The translations under genes were made by a program, and so were the position numbers. From NCBI GenBank assembly GCA_003497135.1, contig DNKR01000012.1:1-6967 (forward strand): a DNA stretch of 6,967 nt. Direction: 5' to 3'. Below the pieces are notes generated by a model. That model did no database searches. It was given only the letters and a program-made list of their open reading frames with translations, and had not been told where the DNA came from. Of this stretch, positions 1-5,645 are shown piece by piece (the stretch's first letter is position 1; each line of letters begins with the position of its first letter). This DNA comes from Candidatus Uhrbacteria bacterium (lineage in GTDB: Bacteria; Patescibacteriota; Patescibacteriia; UBA9934; UBA9568).

Positions 1-94
1 CCGCCTTTGGCGGGGCGTTCTACCCATGCCACGCCTATTTAATGCGAAGCGTGGTCCCGCCTCGTTCACTGTGCAGGCGGGAAACTACTACCGC
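1..94. repeat. 94-nt triple-hairpin repeat, copy 1
   Basis: This unit is identical over 94 nt to 116-209. It can fold into three successive hairpins: CCGCC/GGCGG around TTT (1-13, first arm cut by the window edge), CCACGC (29-34) with GCGTGG (49-54), and CCCGCC (56-61) with GGCGGG (76-81). It ends in an unpaired tail, GAAACTACTACCGC. No reading frame is evident. The unit resembles REP/MITE-like intergenic palindromic elements, but I do not recognise a named family. More copies may lie to the left of the window. Confidence 0.9.
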
Positions 95-115
95 GTATTA
101 TTAATCGGACAAACC

Positions 116-209
116 CCGCCTTTGGCGGGGCGTTCTACCCATGCCACGCCTATTTAATGCGAAGCGTGGTCCCGCCTCGTTCACTGTGCAGGCGGGAAAC
201 TACTACCGC
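116..209. repeat. 94-nt triple-hairpin repeat, copy 2
   Basis: This is the second exact copy of the unit at 1-94, giving a period of 115 nt with a 21-nt unique spacer (95-115). The two C residues just before it (114-115) complete the first hairpin as CCCCGCCTTTGGCGGGG (114-130). The other two hairpins pair 144-149 with 164-169, and 171-176 with 191-196. Perfect identity means either a very recent duplication or ongoing homogenisation. An assembly artefact at a contig edge is also possible. Confidence 0.9.
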
Positions 210-255
210 ATGGCAATTAAAATATCAGAATGACTGAAGTTTGGCAAGCGGCAAT

Positions 256-585
256 CTATCCATTGGCCGAGCTGTTTTCAGTTAAGTTTCTTAAAATATC
301 CGTCAACGGCTCTCTTCCCAATATCTCCCGTTTTGTTTTTTCAAATTCTTTTATTCTTTTGTTTTGAATATCATCAATAAAATCGCGATAGTTCTCACCT
401 AGCATATTTTTTTCATCAATAGAAAGCGACCCAAACTCTGATGTTAGTTCTGAATCATAAGACCATCTGTCGTTTTCATTTAATTCAGCGCGTTTTTTCT
501 TTATTTCTATAATGAGATGTTGGATTGCGGGTTCCGTAGTTTAACTATTATATCTGTTTTTCAGATTCTCAACAAGGCAGGTCAT
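256..585 (-). pseudogene. Small charged hypothetical protein, frame interrupted or start unclear
   Basis: On the minus strand, 94 sense codons run without a stop from 540 down to a TAG at 258-256. The peptide is strongly charged and helical-looking, with segments such as IIEIKKKRAELNENDRW and IKEFEKTKREILG, so it looks like real coding sequence. There is no ATG, GTG or TTG near its beginning; the first ATG is at 405. A TAA at 543-541 lies directly upstream, and the same frame continues above it for 14 codons to an ATG at 585 (MTCLVENLKNRYNS). Three readings are possible: a gene broken by a nonsense mutation, a remnant lacking its 5' end, or a gene with a rare start such as ATT at 513. A TATAAT box at 552-547 favours initiation below 540. 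I do not recognise the family. No ribosome binding site is visible. Confidence 0.4.
547..575 (-). promoter_or_regulatory. Possible promoter for the small frame at 256-540
   Basis: On the minus strand a perfect TATAAT (552-547) lies 17 nt downstream of TTGTTG (575-570), which matches the -35 consensus at only three positions. Transcription would start near 540, at the beginning of the open frame. The region is AT-rich, so a chance match is possible. Confidence 0.3.
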
Positions 586-614
586 GGGCGGAAAAATATT
601 GTATTTTCCGCCCA
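585..614 (-). terminator. Hairpin terminator after the 75-residue gene
   Basis: An 11-bp inverted repeat (585-595 with 604-614, TGGGCGGAAAA/TTTTCCGCCCA) has an 8-nt loop. It starts 16 nt beyond the TAA of the gene at 630-857. The AT pairs next to the loop and the GC-rich base make a stable hairpin, but there is no clean U-tract after it on the minus strand. It may act as a weak or bidirectional terminator or as a 3'-end stabiliser. Confidence 0.5.
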
Positions 615-629
615 CAAACATTGTCCCAA

Positions 630-857
630 TTAGGCCGCGTTCGGCGCAAAGCCGAGATGCTTTCTGCCCTCATCAGTGCACGCCCAGCGGAGGCCGGACT
701 TGTTGCCTGACTTGAACTGCTCACGAGCTTTTTCAACCACGAACGATCTTAGAGAATCTGCGGCGTTTTCATCAAGGCCGAGAGCCTCTGCCAAGCGGTT
801 GAATTCTGAAGTCATGTTAACATACCAATTAGGTACATTTGAATTTCCATTTGTCAT
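630..857 (-). CDS. Small conserved-looking hypothetical protein (75 aa)
   Basis: The product begins MTNGNSNVPNWYVNM and ends in a TAA. Its middle is predicted helical (LAEALGLDENAADSLRSFVV), and the second half is basic, with WACTDEGRKHLGF. There is no signal peptide or membrane segment, so it is probably cytoplasmic. I do not recognise the family. A longer version could start at a GTG at 872, but AGGAGGT occupies 877-871 and overlaps that GTG. This motif must be the ribosome binding site, which favours the ATG at 857, although the spacing of about 13 nt is longer than ideal. The gene lies 51 nt downstream of the LTD gene on the same strand with no terminator visible between them, so the two are probably cotranscribed. 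The strong binding site contrasts with the absence of one on the LTD gene and suggests higher translation. Function is unknown; a small nucleic-acid-binding or adaptor protein is only a guess. Confidence 0.75.
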   Translation of the reverse strand: MTNGNSNVPNWYVNMTSEFNRLAEALGLDENAADSLRSFVVEKAREQFKSGNKSGLRWACTDEGRKHLGFAPNAA

Positions 858-870
858 ATATATTTCGTGC

Positions 871-877
871 ACCTCCT
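871..877 (-). promoter_or_regulatory. Ribosome binding site deciding the start at 857
   Basis: The minus strand reads AGGAGGT here, a near-complete anti-Shine-Dalgarno match. It overlaps the GTG at 872-870, which excludes that codon as the start and points to the ATG at 857-855. Confidence 0.7.
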
Positions 878-908
878 TTCTGTCCCGTGTTGGGAGCGTA
901 ATTAATTT

Positions 909-3443
909 TTAAGCAATTGCGCCAGCGATGCGTATGCGTCTTTTTTGAGCGAATTTTTTTATTGCCAGGGCCGACATTGCGATTATTGTTGCGAATGTCG
1001 CAAGCAGAGCTGTTTTGCTTTTCGAATTTTGCGCTTCAATTTTTGCGCTTGCCATGTGCTCATCAGTATTTACAGCCGGCGCTGCGGTTTCTGCGATTAT
1101 TTCAAGATCATCTTCGCTTCTTGGAATCAAGCGCAAAACGCCGTTTGATTCGCTGACAATCCCGCGCATAATCGCCTGGCGTCCGATATCCGAAGAATTG
1201 ATTGTTATTCCAGCACTTTCTTTTATTATTGCATCAATTCCCGCGCCGCCAGTTTCAATGCGTACTTTGCCGGTTTTTGCGCTGGTAATTGTGCCGTTTA
1301 TTTCAACCAGCCCGCCTATATTTTTTTCGTTTATTTCAGCGATTGAAACTTTAAACGGTTCCGGCTCTTCTGCGAATCCGAGCACTGCCATTGAATCCGC
1401 GTTTTCAATTTTAATTCTTGTTTCTCCGCGAGAAGCGCTTATGGTTCCGGTTACTTCGATTTCATCTCCGATTGATGTTTCTGGAAACTCGCCTTTGTAC
1501 TGATAAATTTGAATTCCGTTTTCAGTTCCGGCAATATACATTATTTGTTTCCCGATAATTCCAGGTTCAACCGATACAATTCCGCGTGTTATTATTTTTT
1601 CCCCGATCGGAATATGGCGTATATCGCCAATATCCACGAACGGCGCTATGGATGGCTCTCTAATATCCTGATCCTCTGCCACAGTTTCGGGGTAAGGATC
1701 ATTTTGCGAAAGAGAATTTTGTTCATTTGGCGTAATGTGTCCGGTCCAATTCCAAGCGGCATCAAATGCGCTATAGGAGAGGCCTTGAGGAGCATTTTCA
1801 TATGTTGTTTGCGAAACGATTTCGCTGTCCGGCGATTTAAGCGAGACGGATTCTGTTCCGCTGTTGTTAAGAGTAATATTTGTAATTGATCGTGGGAACG
1901 AAACAAATTCGTTCGGATTTATAGTATCAGCAGTCGTGAAAGCGTGGGTTTTGCCCGATGCGTCATACAGCACCCATCCAGCAAGATTGACAATCTCGGA
2001 GCCGAAATTATGGATTTCAATGAATTCATTTTCCGCGTCGTTCCCGTCAGTGTTCGGGTACAGTTCGCTGATTCTAAGTGTCTTAATTGGAATAAGTTGA
2101 GTTGTTTCATATGGAGTTTGTGATTGTGTTTCTTGATTTGTTTCCGAAGGTGTTTGTGTTGTGTTTGTTGTTTTAGTTTTGCTTGTTTGTTGCGCTGATG
2201 GTTTTTCCTCAACAATCGGAGCGCTGATTATGTTTTCTTTTTGCGGTGTTGGTGCTGTTGTTACGAACATTTTGCCATTCGAAAGCGCAACACTGTTTGG
2301 ATCTGTTGTTGCAGGAGCATTATCAGTAATATTTCCATCGTCCCATGTTCCAAATGTTAAAGAGTCAATTGTTTCGCCTCCTGGATCGTACAGCGTAATC
2401 ATATCTCCGCTGTTGTTTAAGCTGAATACGGGCTTTGATACAAGCAGATAATCATTTTGCGGGATCATTCCTTGCATTTTATGTTTTCTTGTTGATCCGT
2501 CAGCAAGAATCCATCCGGCAAGGTCAATCGCGAACCCTGTTGTGTTGTAAAGTTCTATCCATTCTTCTTTTCCTGTTTCCGGATCAGAGACAAATTCGTT
2601 TATTATCACGTCGCCTTCAAAATACTTAGGCGGTTCAATATTGTTATGCAATTCAGTTTCTTGCGCTTGTTGTGTTTGATCCGTTTCATTAACTGGATTT
2701 GCAGTTGCTGTGTCGGTCGTTTGTTCTGTTTGCACAGTATCTGTTGTGTCCGCAGTTATCTGTGTTTCTGCGGTTTGTTCTGTTTGCGCCTCGCCCGCCG
2801 TGTCTGTTACCTGATCTGTTTGGACGCTCTGATCGGTTATTTCAACAGGATCGGTTAGTTGATCAATTATCCATTGTTCTGCAAATCCTGGCGTGCCAAA
2901 CTCTTGCGCTGTTTCTATAAATCCATTTGAGGCAGTTGCATCTGACCAAGCATAGATGTCAGAGCGAACCATTGTTGTATATGGATTTGTTTTTCCTGCT
3001 GGCGGATCAAGCCCGTTTCCGGCTGAATCAATCGCGATTCCATTTGCGTCAATTAGTTCGATTTTGAATGCGCTGTTTGAAAGCGACAGGTTTGTATCAA
3101 CAATATCAGGATTAATATTCAGAACTGTTTTAGAATTTCCAAGCGTGTAGTTTGCAATAACGAATGCGCTGTTTGCTTGCGCTATTGATCCGGTTGCAAG
3201 CACGATATCGCTATTTGAACTTCCGGCGCCGCGAAGCGTCCAACCTGACATGTCAATTTCCGAATCAGTTGTGTTGTACAGTTCAAGCCACTCATCAGCA
3301 CTGCTCAATGACGATCCGGCCCACATGACTTCGCTTATCATTATGGTCGGAAGTTCAGAGCCGCGAAGCGTATACGGAGCAAATGCCATTGCAAACATGA
3401 TAATAAAAGCGAGAATTAACTGCACTTGATTTGAAAGGAGCAT
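909..3443 (-). CDS. Secreted, membrane-anchored protein with three lamin-tail domains and two OB-folds
   Basis: This 844-residue protein has an N-terminal signal or anchor segment (about residues 5-24, LILAFIIMFAMAF). Three lamin-tail domains follow, near residues 33-170, 275-390 and 455-567. Each shows the family signature of an ISE or INE strand followed by EWLELYN, EWIELYN or EFIEIHN and then a GW-L strand. Thr/Gln/Asp-rich linkers separate them (about 203-267 and 405-452, for example TDTVQTEQTTDTAT). Residues 612-785 look like two OB-fold modules (ITRGIVSVEPG, IEVTGTISASRG, VEINGTITSAKTG). Near the C-terminus a hydrophobic helix (about 812-828) precedes KKFAQKRRIR, giving a cytoplasmic basic tail. 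LTD proteins of this design are common in Parcubacteria-type genomes and often carry OB-folds or nuclease domains, but no catalytic nuclease motif is visible. A role in extracellular nucleic-acid or surface binding is inference. No Shine-Dalgarno motif precedes the ATG. Confidence 0.9.
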   Translation of the reverse strand: MLLSNQVQLILAFIIMFAMAFAPYTLRGSELPTIMISEVMWAGSSLSSADEWLELYNTTDSEIDMSGWTLRGAGSSNSDIVLATGSIAQANSAFVIANYTLGNSKTVLNINPDIVDTNLSLSNSAFKIELIDANGIAIDSAGNGLDPPAGKTNPYTTMVRSDIYAWSDATASNGFIETAQEFGTPGFAEQWIIDQLTDPVEITDQSVQTDQVTDTAGEAQTEQTAETQITADTTDTVQTEQTTDTATANPVNETDQTQQAQETELHNNIEPPKYFEGDVIINEFVSDPETGKEEWIELYNTTGFAIDLAGWILADGSTRKHKMQGMIPQNDYLLVSKPVFSLNNSGDMITLYDPGGETIDSLTFGTWDDGNITDNAPATTDPNSVALSNGKMFVTTAPTPQKENIISAPIVEEKPSAQQTSKTKTTNTTQTPSETNQETQSQTPYETTQLIPIKTLRISELYPNTDGNDAENEFIEIHNFGSEIVNLAGWVLYDASGKTHAFTTADTINPNEFVSFPRSITNITLNNSGTESVSLKSPDSEIVSQTTYENAPQGLSYSAFDAAWNWTGHITPNEQNSLSQNDPYPETVAEDQDIREPSIAPFVDIGDIRHIPIGEKIITRGIVSVEPGIIGKQIMYIAGTENGIQIYQYKGEFPETSIGDEIEVTGTISASRGETRIKIENADSMAVLGFAEEPEPFKVSIAEINEKNIGGLVEINGTITSAKTGKVRIETGGAGIDAIIKESAGITINSSDIGRQAIMRGIVSESNGVLRLIPRSEDDLEIIAETAAPAVNTDEHMASAKIEAQNSKSKTALLATFATIIAMSALAIKKFAQKRRIRIAGAIA

Positions 3444-3489
3444 ATTGTAAATTTTGTTTTGACAATGTTCTTAATTTCTCTGTTATTAG

Positions 3490-3509
3490 CTTCTGACAGT
3501 TGTCAGAAG
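3490..3509. promoter_or_regulatory. 20-nt palindromic operator candidate upstream of the LTD gene
   Basis: CTTCTGACAGTTGTCAGAAG consists of two 9-nt arms that are perfect reverse complements around a 2-nt centre. It lies 47 nt before the LTD start codon. Such symmetry is typical of a site for a dimeric helix-turn-helix regulator. The core GACA-N2-TGTC recalls the TACA-N2-TGTA operators of the BlaI/CopY family, but that is only resemblance. No regulator gene is in the window. Confidence 0.5.
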
Positions 3510-3606
3510 TATTTTGAGCAATTCGACCTTTGAGCCAATGTTATTAATTGTTAGTTGCCTTTATATGAAAAAGCTTTTTAGCTCTTTTTGCTCTTCTTAT
3601 GTATTA

Positions 3607-3635
3607 ATCATAATAATGTTATAAAAATAAGACAA
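3607..3635 (-). promoter_or_regulatory. Likely promoter of the LTD gene
   Basis: On the minus strand TTGTCT (3635-3630, four of six consensus bases) and TATGAT (3612-3607, five of six) are separated by exactly 17 nt. Transcription from about 3600 would give a leader of about 157 nt, AT-rich, that contains the palindrome at 3490-3509. The AT-rich surroundings raise the chance-match rate. Confidence 0.45.
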
Positions 3636-3702
3636 AAAAACTGTTATTTTTGCTAAATAGCGCGATAAATATTTTGTCGAATTTTAGTTTACAAAATAAA
3701 TT

Positions 3703-3735
3703 ACGACCGGGTCGCTTTCGGGCCGACCAGGTCGT
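3703..3735 (-). terminator. Intrinsic terminator of the pentapeptide gene
   Basis: ACGACC (3703-3708) pairs with GGTCGT (3730-3735), and GGTCG (3710-3714) pairs with CGACC (3724-3728). This gives an 11-bp stem with one G/A mismatch (3709/3729) and a 9-nt loop. On the minus strand it is followed by AATTTATTTTGT. It sits 66 nt after the TAG of the pentapeptide gene and isolates it from the LTD gene. Confidence 0.75.
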
Positions 3736-3801
3736 TTCGTATCGTGTGCGGAGCGGATAAGCCCCGCGAAAGCAGTTGTTGTCTGAATTGTTGTTTCTCG
3801 T

Positions 3802-4278
3802 CTATGTCTTTGTTTCTGCCTCCTTTGCGCAAGCGAGTAGCGCCTGCAGGAATTTCCCTCTCCTCTTATCAAGGCCGGTTACAGCCCTGATCCTAGCGGT
3901 TGCGAGCCAGTGGGCAAGCTCGAGGCGCGTGTTCTTCATGCTGGTGCGAACAAGCTTGGCGCGTTCGAAATCAGCCCTCTCAACATGCGCTCCGTCCAGG
4001 ATCGCGTAAGTGAGATCAGCTCCGCGGAAGCAGGTTCCGTGGAGTGTGGCGTCGCGGAAGCAGGTTCCGTAGAGTGTGGCGCCATCTAGATTTGTTCGCG
4101 ACAAGTCAGCGCCGCTGAAGTCCATCATGGACAGATCAGCTCCGCCAAGCGGAAGGTTTGAGAGGTCGATGGATCGTCCATGTTCGATGATGAGACGCCT
4201 CACTGCCTCTTGTTTTCCGTCACATGTACACACGAGCTCGTCGAATGTGATGTGGCCGAGGAATCTTTCTTTTCTCAA
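3802..4278 (-). CDS. Pentapeptide-repeat protein (TTG start)
   Basis: This 158-residue cytoplasmic protein has a short N-terminal region (1-35, MRKERFLGHITFDELVC...) and then about 16-17 pentapeptide repeats, roughly residues 37-121. The central Leu or Phe falls every fifth position (L39, L44, L49, F54, L59, L64, L69, F74 and so on), as in GADLS, MMDFS and GATLY. This should form about four coils of a right-handed quadrilateral beta-helix. A basic C-terminal tail (122-158) carries no recognised domain. The frame could extend up to 4320, but a TTG at 4278 sits 4 nt after AAGGAGGA, and the promoter at 4306-4334 overlaps the upstream extension, so the TTG is the start. The gene appears more GC-rich than the LTD gene (53-62% in two rows counted by eye, against 30-53% in three LTD rows) and has its own promoter and terminator, which hints at acquisition. 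Some family members bind DNA gyrase, but nothing here assigns that role. Confidence 0.88.
   Translation of the reverse strand: MRKERFLGHITFDELVCTCDGKQEAVRRLIIEHGRSIDLSNLPLGGADLSMMDFSGADLSRTNLDGATLYGTCFRDATLHGTCFRGADLTYAILDGAHVERADFERAKLVRTSMKNTRLELAHWLATARIRAVTGLDKRRGKFLQALLACAKEAETKT
4024..4083. repeat. 30-bp tandem duplication inside the pentapeptide gene
   Basis: 4024-4053 and 4054-4083 match at 28 of 30 bases, differing at 4041/4071 and 4052/4082. Each copy encodes two pentapeptides, one of them the identical GTCFR in both. This is a recent in-frame expansion of the beta-helix. Confidence 0.9.
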
Positions 4279-4282
4279 GCGG

Positions 4283-4290
4283 TCCTCCTT
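4283..4290 (-). promoter_or_regulatory. Ribosome binding site fixing the TTG start
   Basis: The minus strand reads AAGGAGGA, followed by CCGC and then TTG at 4278. The spacing from AGGAGG to the start is 5 nt, within the usual range, and no ATG competes. Confidence 0.8.
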
Positions 4291-4305
4291 AATGTGAACT
4301 GCAAT

Positions 4306-4334
4306 ATGATATATGATCAAATTATTAGTGTCAA
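4306..4334 (-). promoter_or_regulatory. Near-consensus promoter of the pentapeptide gene
   Basis: On the minus strand a perfect TTGACA (4334-4329) is followed after exactly 17 nt by TATCAT (4311-4306, five of six bases). Transcription would begin near 4299, leaving a leader of about 20 nt that contains the ribosome binding site. This is the best sigma-70-type promoter in the window. Confidence 0.8.
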
Positions 4335-4397
4335 GATCAATTGATTTGCGCTCCGCTTCTTTGCTAGTTTTATTTTATCTGCTAAGCTTGCACATAA

Positions 4398-4444
4398 GCC
4401 GGGGTGGTGAAATGGTATACCCCGCCATCTGCAACATGGCGGGG
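4398..4444 (+). pseudogene. 5' half of a tRNA, Leu-like head with a Cys-type (GCA) anticodon arm
   Basis: The first 23 nt (4398-4420: acceptor strand and D-arm) are identical to the start of the tRNA-Leu at 4499. A 9-bp perfect stem follows (CCCCGCCAT 4420-4428 with ATGGCGGGG 4436-4444), enclosing the seven-base loop CTGCAAC. This is a canonical anticodon loop with T33, anticodon GCA (4431-4433) and A37. No variable region, T-arm or 3' acceptor strand follows; the next bases run CGAGACTCAGACAG and then become AT-rich. As written it cannot make a normal tRNA. It may be a recombinant remnant of tRNA-Leu and tRNA-Cys, a D-arm duplication carrying a palindrome, or, speculatively, one half of a split tRNA. 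Confidence 0.65.
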
Positions 4445-4498
4445 CGAGACTCAGACAGTTGTAAGTTTGTAAAGAAAAGAATCTTTATTCTTTAATGT

Positions 4499-4579
4499 GC
4501 CGGGGTGGTGAAATGGTATACACGCCAGCCTTAGGAGCTGGTGCCGCAAGGCGTGCGAGTTCGAGTCTCGCTCCCGGCA
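4499..4579 (+). tRNA. tRNA-Leu (anticodon UAG)
   Basis: This is an 81-nt class II tRNA. The acceptor strands GCCGGGG and TCCCGGC pair with one G-T wobble, and the discriminator is A. The D-arm is GTGAAATGGTATAC. The anticodon stem CCAGC/GCTGG encloses the loop CTTAGGA with anticodon TAG, reading CUA and possibly other CUN leucine codons. A long variable arm and the T-arm GCGAG-TTCGAGT-CTCGC follow. The 3' CCA is not encoded, so it must be added by the nucleotidyltransferase. The gene lies 54 nt after the tRNA half and 60 nt before the hydrolase start, and may be cotranscribed with the latter. Confidence 0.95.
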
Positions 4580-4639
4580 AAGAAAATTAAGGCCTCTCTT
4601 CCTCCAACCTCTTTTGCTCAAACCTCAATACTTAATTCT

Positions 4640-5260
4640 ATGCGCTTTATTCTCATTCACGGTTACAAAAGCAGTCCTGAAAAAAACTTTTTTCCATGGC
4701 TGATTTCGGAATTGCGGTCTCGCGGGCACGAGGTTATTGCGCCAACGCTTCCAGACCCGGAAAATCCGCAAATTGACGCTTGGCTTGAATTGCTTAAACA
4801 AGAAACAAGATTTCTCAAAAACGATACTGTTATTTATGGACATTCAATTGGGGCCGCGGCTGCCTTGAGGTTTTTAGAAATGTCAGAAGCGGCAAGCACG
4901 CCGCGCGCGTGCGTTCTTTCGTCGCCACCTTTAATGGTGCGCAAACCAGAGTCATTGCAAGCATTTTTTATGAGTGACTTTGATTTTGATGTTTTAATGT
5001 GGAAAGCAAGCGAGTTTTATGTGATTCATTCAAAAGACGATGCTGTTGTGCCTTTTAGCCATGGCGAAAAATACGCTGAACGCTTGCACGCAACTCTTAT
5101 CGCAACAGAATCTGACGGACATTTTGATGGAGCAAAATATCCTGTAATTCTTGATACTTTGCTTAAAGCAGCAAGCCCGCTTGAAGAAAGCGAGCCGGGT
5201 TCAAAACTGCAAAATGATTATACAGGTATAGATTTTTCGGCTAATCTAAGCCAAGAATAA
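4640..5260 (+). CDS. RBBP9/YdeN-type alpha/beta serine hydrolase
   Basis: This 206-residue cytoplasmic protein opens with MRFILIHGYKSSPEKNFFPW, the first strand and oxyanion region. It has LPDPENPQIDAWL (about 37-49), a motif characteristic of the small Ser-hydrolase family of RBBP9 and YdeN. The nucleophile is Ser69 in GHSIG, the acid is probably Asp134 in SKDDAVVPF (Asp133 adjacent), and the histidine is His161 in DGHF. Length fits the family's roughly 180-200 residues, plus an acidic C-terminal tail (about 179-206). It should hydrolyse an ester or amide bond, but the physiological substrate is not predictable. The frame extends upstream to 4541, but that start lies inside the tRNA, so the ATG at 4640 is chosen. 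No Shine-Dalgarno motif precedes it. No clear terminator follows. Confidence 0.88.
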   Translation: MRFILIHGYKSSPEKNFFPWLISELRSRGHEVIAPTLPDPENPQIDAWLELLKQETRFLKNDTVIYGHSIGAAAALRFLEMSEAASTPRACVLSSPPLMVRKPESLQAFFMSDFDFDVLMWKASEFYVIHSKDDAVVPFSHGEKYAERLHATLIATESDGHFDGAKYPVILDTLLKAASPLEESEPGSKLQNDYTGIDFSANLSQE

Positions 5261-5299
5261 AGGTGTGGAAAATGTCTTAATTCAATTCATCTTTTTCTC

Positions 5300-5330
5300 T
5301 TGACACTTTTGATTATCTGTGGCAACATAC
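5300..5330 (+). promoter_or_regulatory. Possible promoter for the 23S leader transcript
   Basis: A perfect TTGACA at 5300-5305 follows a T-rich tract. The downstream -10 is poor: CAACAT at 5323-5328 after 17 nt, or ACATAC at 5325-5330 after 19 nt. Because no 16S gene lies upstream, the 23S gene needs its own promoter in about this place. Support is the -35 box and position only. Confidence 0.35.
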
Positions 5331-5426
5331 GCCTGAATTTGAACAATAAAAACAGACAGCCATGTTCCGCGAATAAGGCAGTTTATATTGGAACAAAGGG
5401 CTGAACTGTAAAAGGAGAACAGTCAT

Positions 5427-5468
5427 ATGACAAACTTAATAAATAATTCCAAAAAGCCAAGCGTTTAG
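5427..5468 (+). CDS. 13-codon leader peptide candidate
   Basis: ATG at 5427 is preceded by AAGGAG (5412-5417) at 9-nt spacing, one of the better ribosome binding sites here. The frame encodes MTNLINNSKKPSV and ends at TAG (5466-5468). Its last codons overlap the 5' arm of an RNA hairpin that competes with the terminator at 5490-5515, as in leader-peptide attenuators. There is no run of one amino acid to name an effector. In the alternative reading, the same frame continues after the TAG for 63 codons to a TAA at 5658, so this may be the start of a small gene broken by a nonsense mutation. Confidence 0.45.
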   Translation: MTNLINNSKKPSV

Positions 5469-5500
5469 CGTGAGTTTTTTGCACGTTATAAACCGCTTGG
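5457..5500 (+). promoter_or_regulatory. Antiterminator-like stem
   Basis: CCAAGCG (5457-5463) pairs with CGCTTGG (5494-5500), and inside it TAGCGTG (5466-5472) pairs with CACGTTA (5482-5488) with one G-T pair and a 9-nt loop. The outer 3' arm uses the same bases as the 5' arm of the terminator at 5490-5512, so only one structure can form. The leader stop codon lies within the inner stem. Confidence 0.5.
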
Positions 5501-5515
5501 AATAAGCGGTTTTTT
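5490..5515 (+). terminator. Intrinsic terminator before the 23S rRNA gene
   Basis: AAACCGCTT (5490-5498) pairs with AAGCGGTTT (5504-5512) around the loop GGAAT. Six T residues run from 5510 to 5515, the first three within the stem. This is a standard rho-independent terminator about 130 nt before the 23S start. It would stop leader transcripts unless the alternative stem forms or the 23S promoter lies further downstream. Confidence 0.7.
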
Positions 5516-5621
5516 GGTCCAGAGACGAGGTCTTGTACGAGAACTCATCCCTGAACCAAACAGAAATGGATCAGGAAAGTTCATTACAACTGAATTAGAG
5601 AACCACGTAATTAAAAAAATA

Positions 5622-5645
5622 CACGAAAAGTTTATTCTTTTCGTG
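5622..5645 (+). other. Hairpin at the 23S 5' boundary, possible processing signal
   Basis: CACGAAAAG (5622-5630) and CTTTTCGTG (5637-5645) form a 9-bp stem with loop TTTATT directly at the expected 5' end of 23S. A competing pairing joins AACCACG (5601-5607) to CGTGGTT (5642-5648). Either could place an RNase III-type cut, but this is inference. Confidence 0.4.

Noticed and set aside
1..209. CRISPR array
   Set aside because: Only two long, internally palindromic repeats with a single 21-nt spacer; repeat length and structure do not fit CRISPR.
1015..1503. 162-codon plus-strand open frame
   Set aside because: It lies antisense inside the LTD gene, whose domain motifs are clear; the peptide has no recognisable motif and no ribosome binding site.
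3568..3579. AAAAAGCTTTTT palindrome as an operator
   Set aside because: It is low-complexity AT-rich sequence likely to occur by chance in this intergenic region.
3684..3872. Minus-strand 62-codon frame at the end of the pentapeptide gene
   Set aside because: It overlaps the pentapeptide gene out of frame and runs through the terminator hairpin; no ribosome binding site is visible.
4279..4320. N-terminal extension of the pentapeptide protein from a TTG at 4320
   Set aside because: The -10 and start-site region of its promoter lies within this stretch, and the ribosome binding site points to the TTG at 4278.
4475..4496. Hairpin AAAGAAT/ATTCTTT as a terminator for the tRNA half
   Set aside because: The stem is entirely weak AT-rich pairing with no following U-tract, so it is not convincing.
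4541..4639. N-terminal extension of the hydrolase
   Set aside because: It begins inside the tRNA-Leu gene, and the family's N-terminus fits the ATG at 4640.
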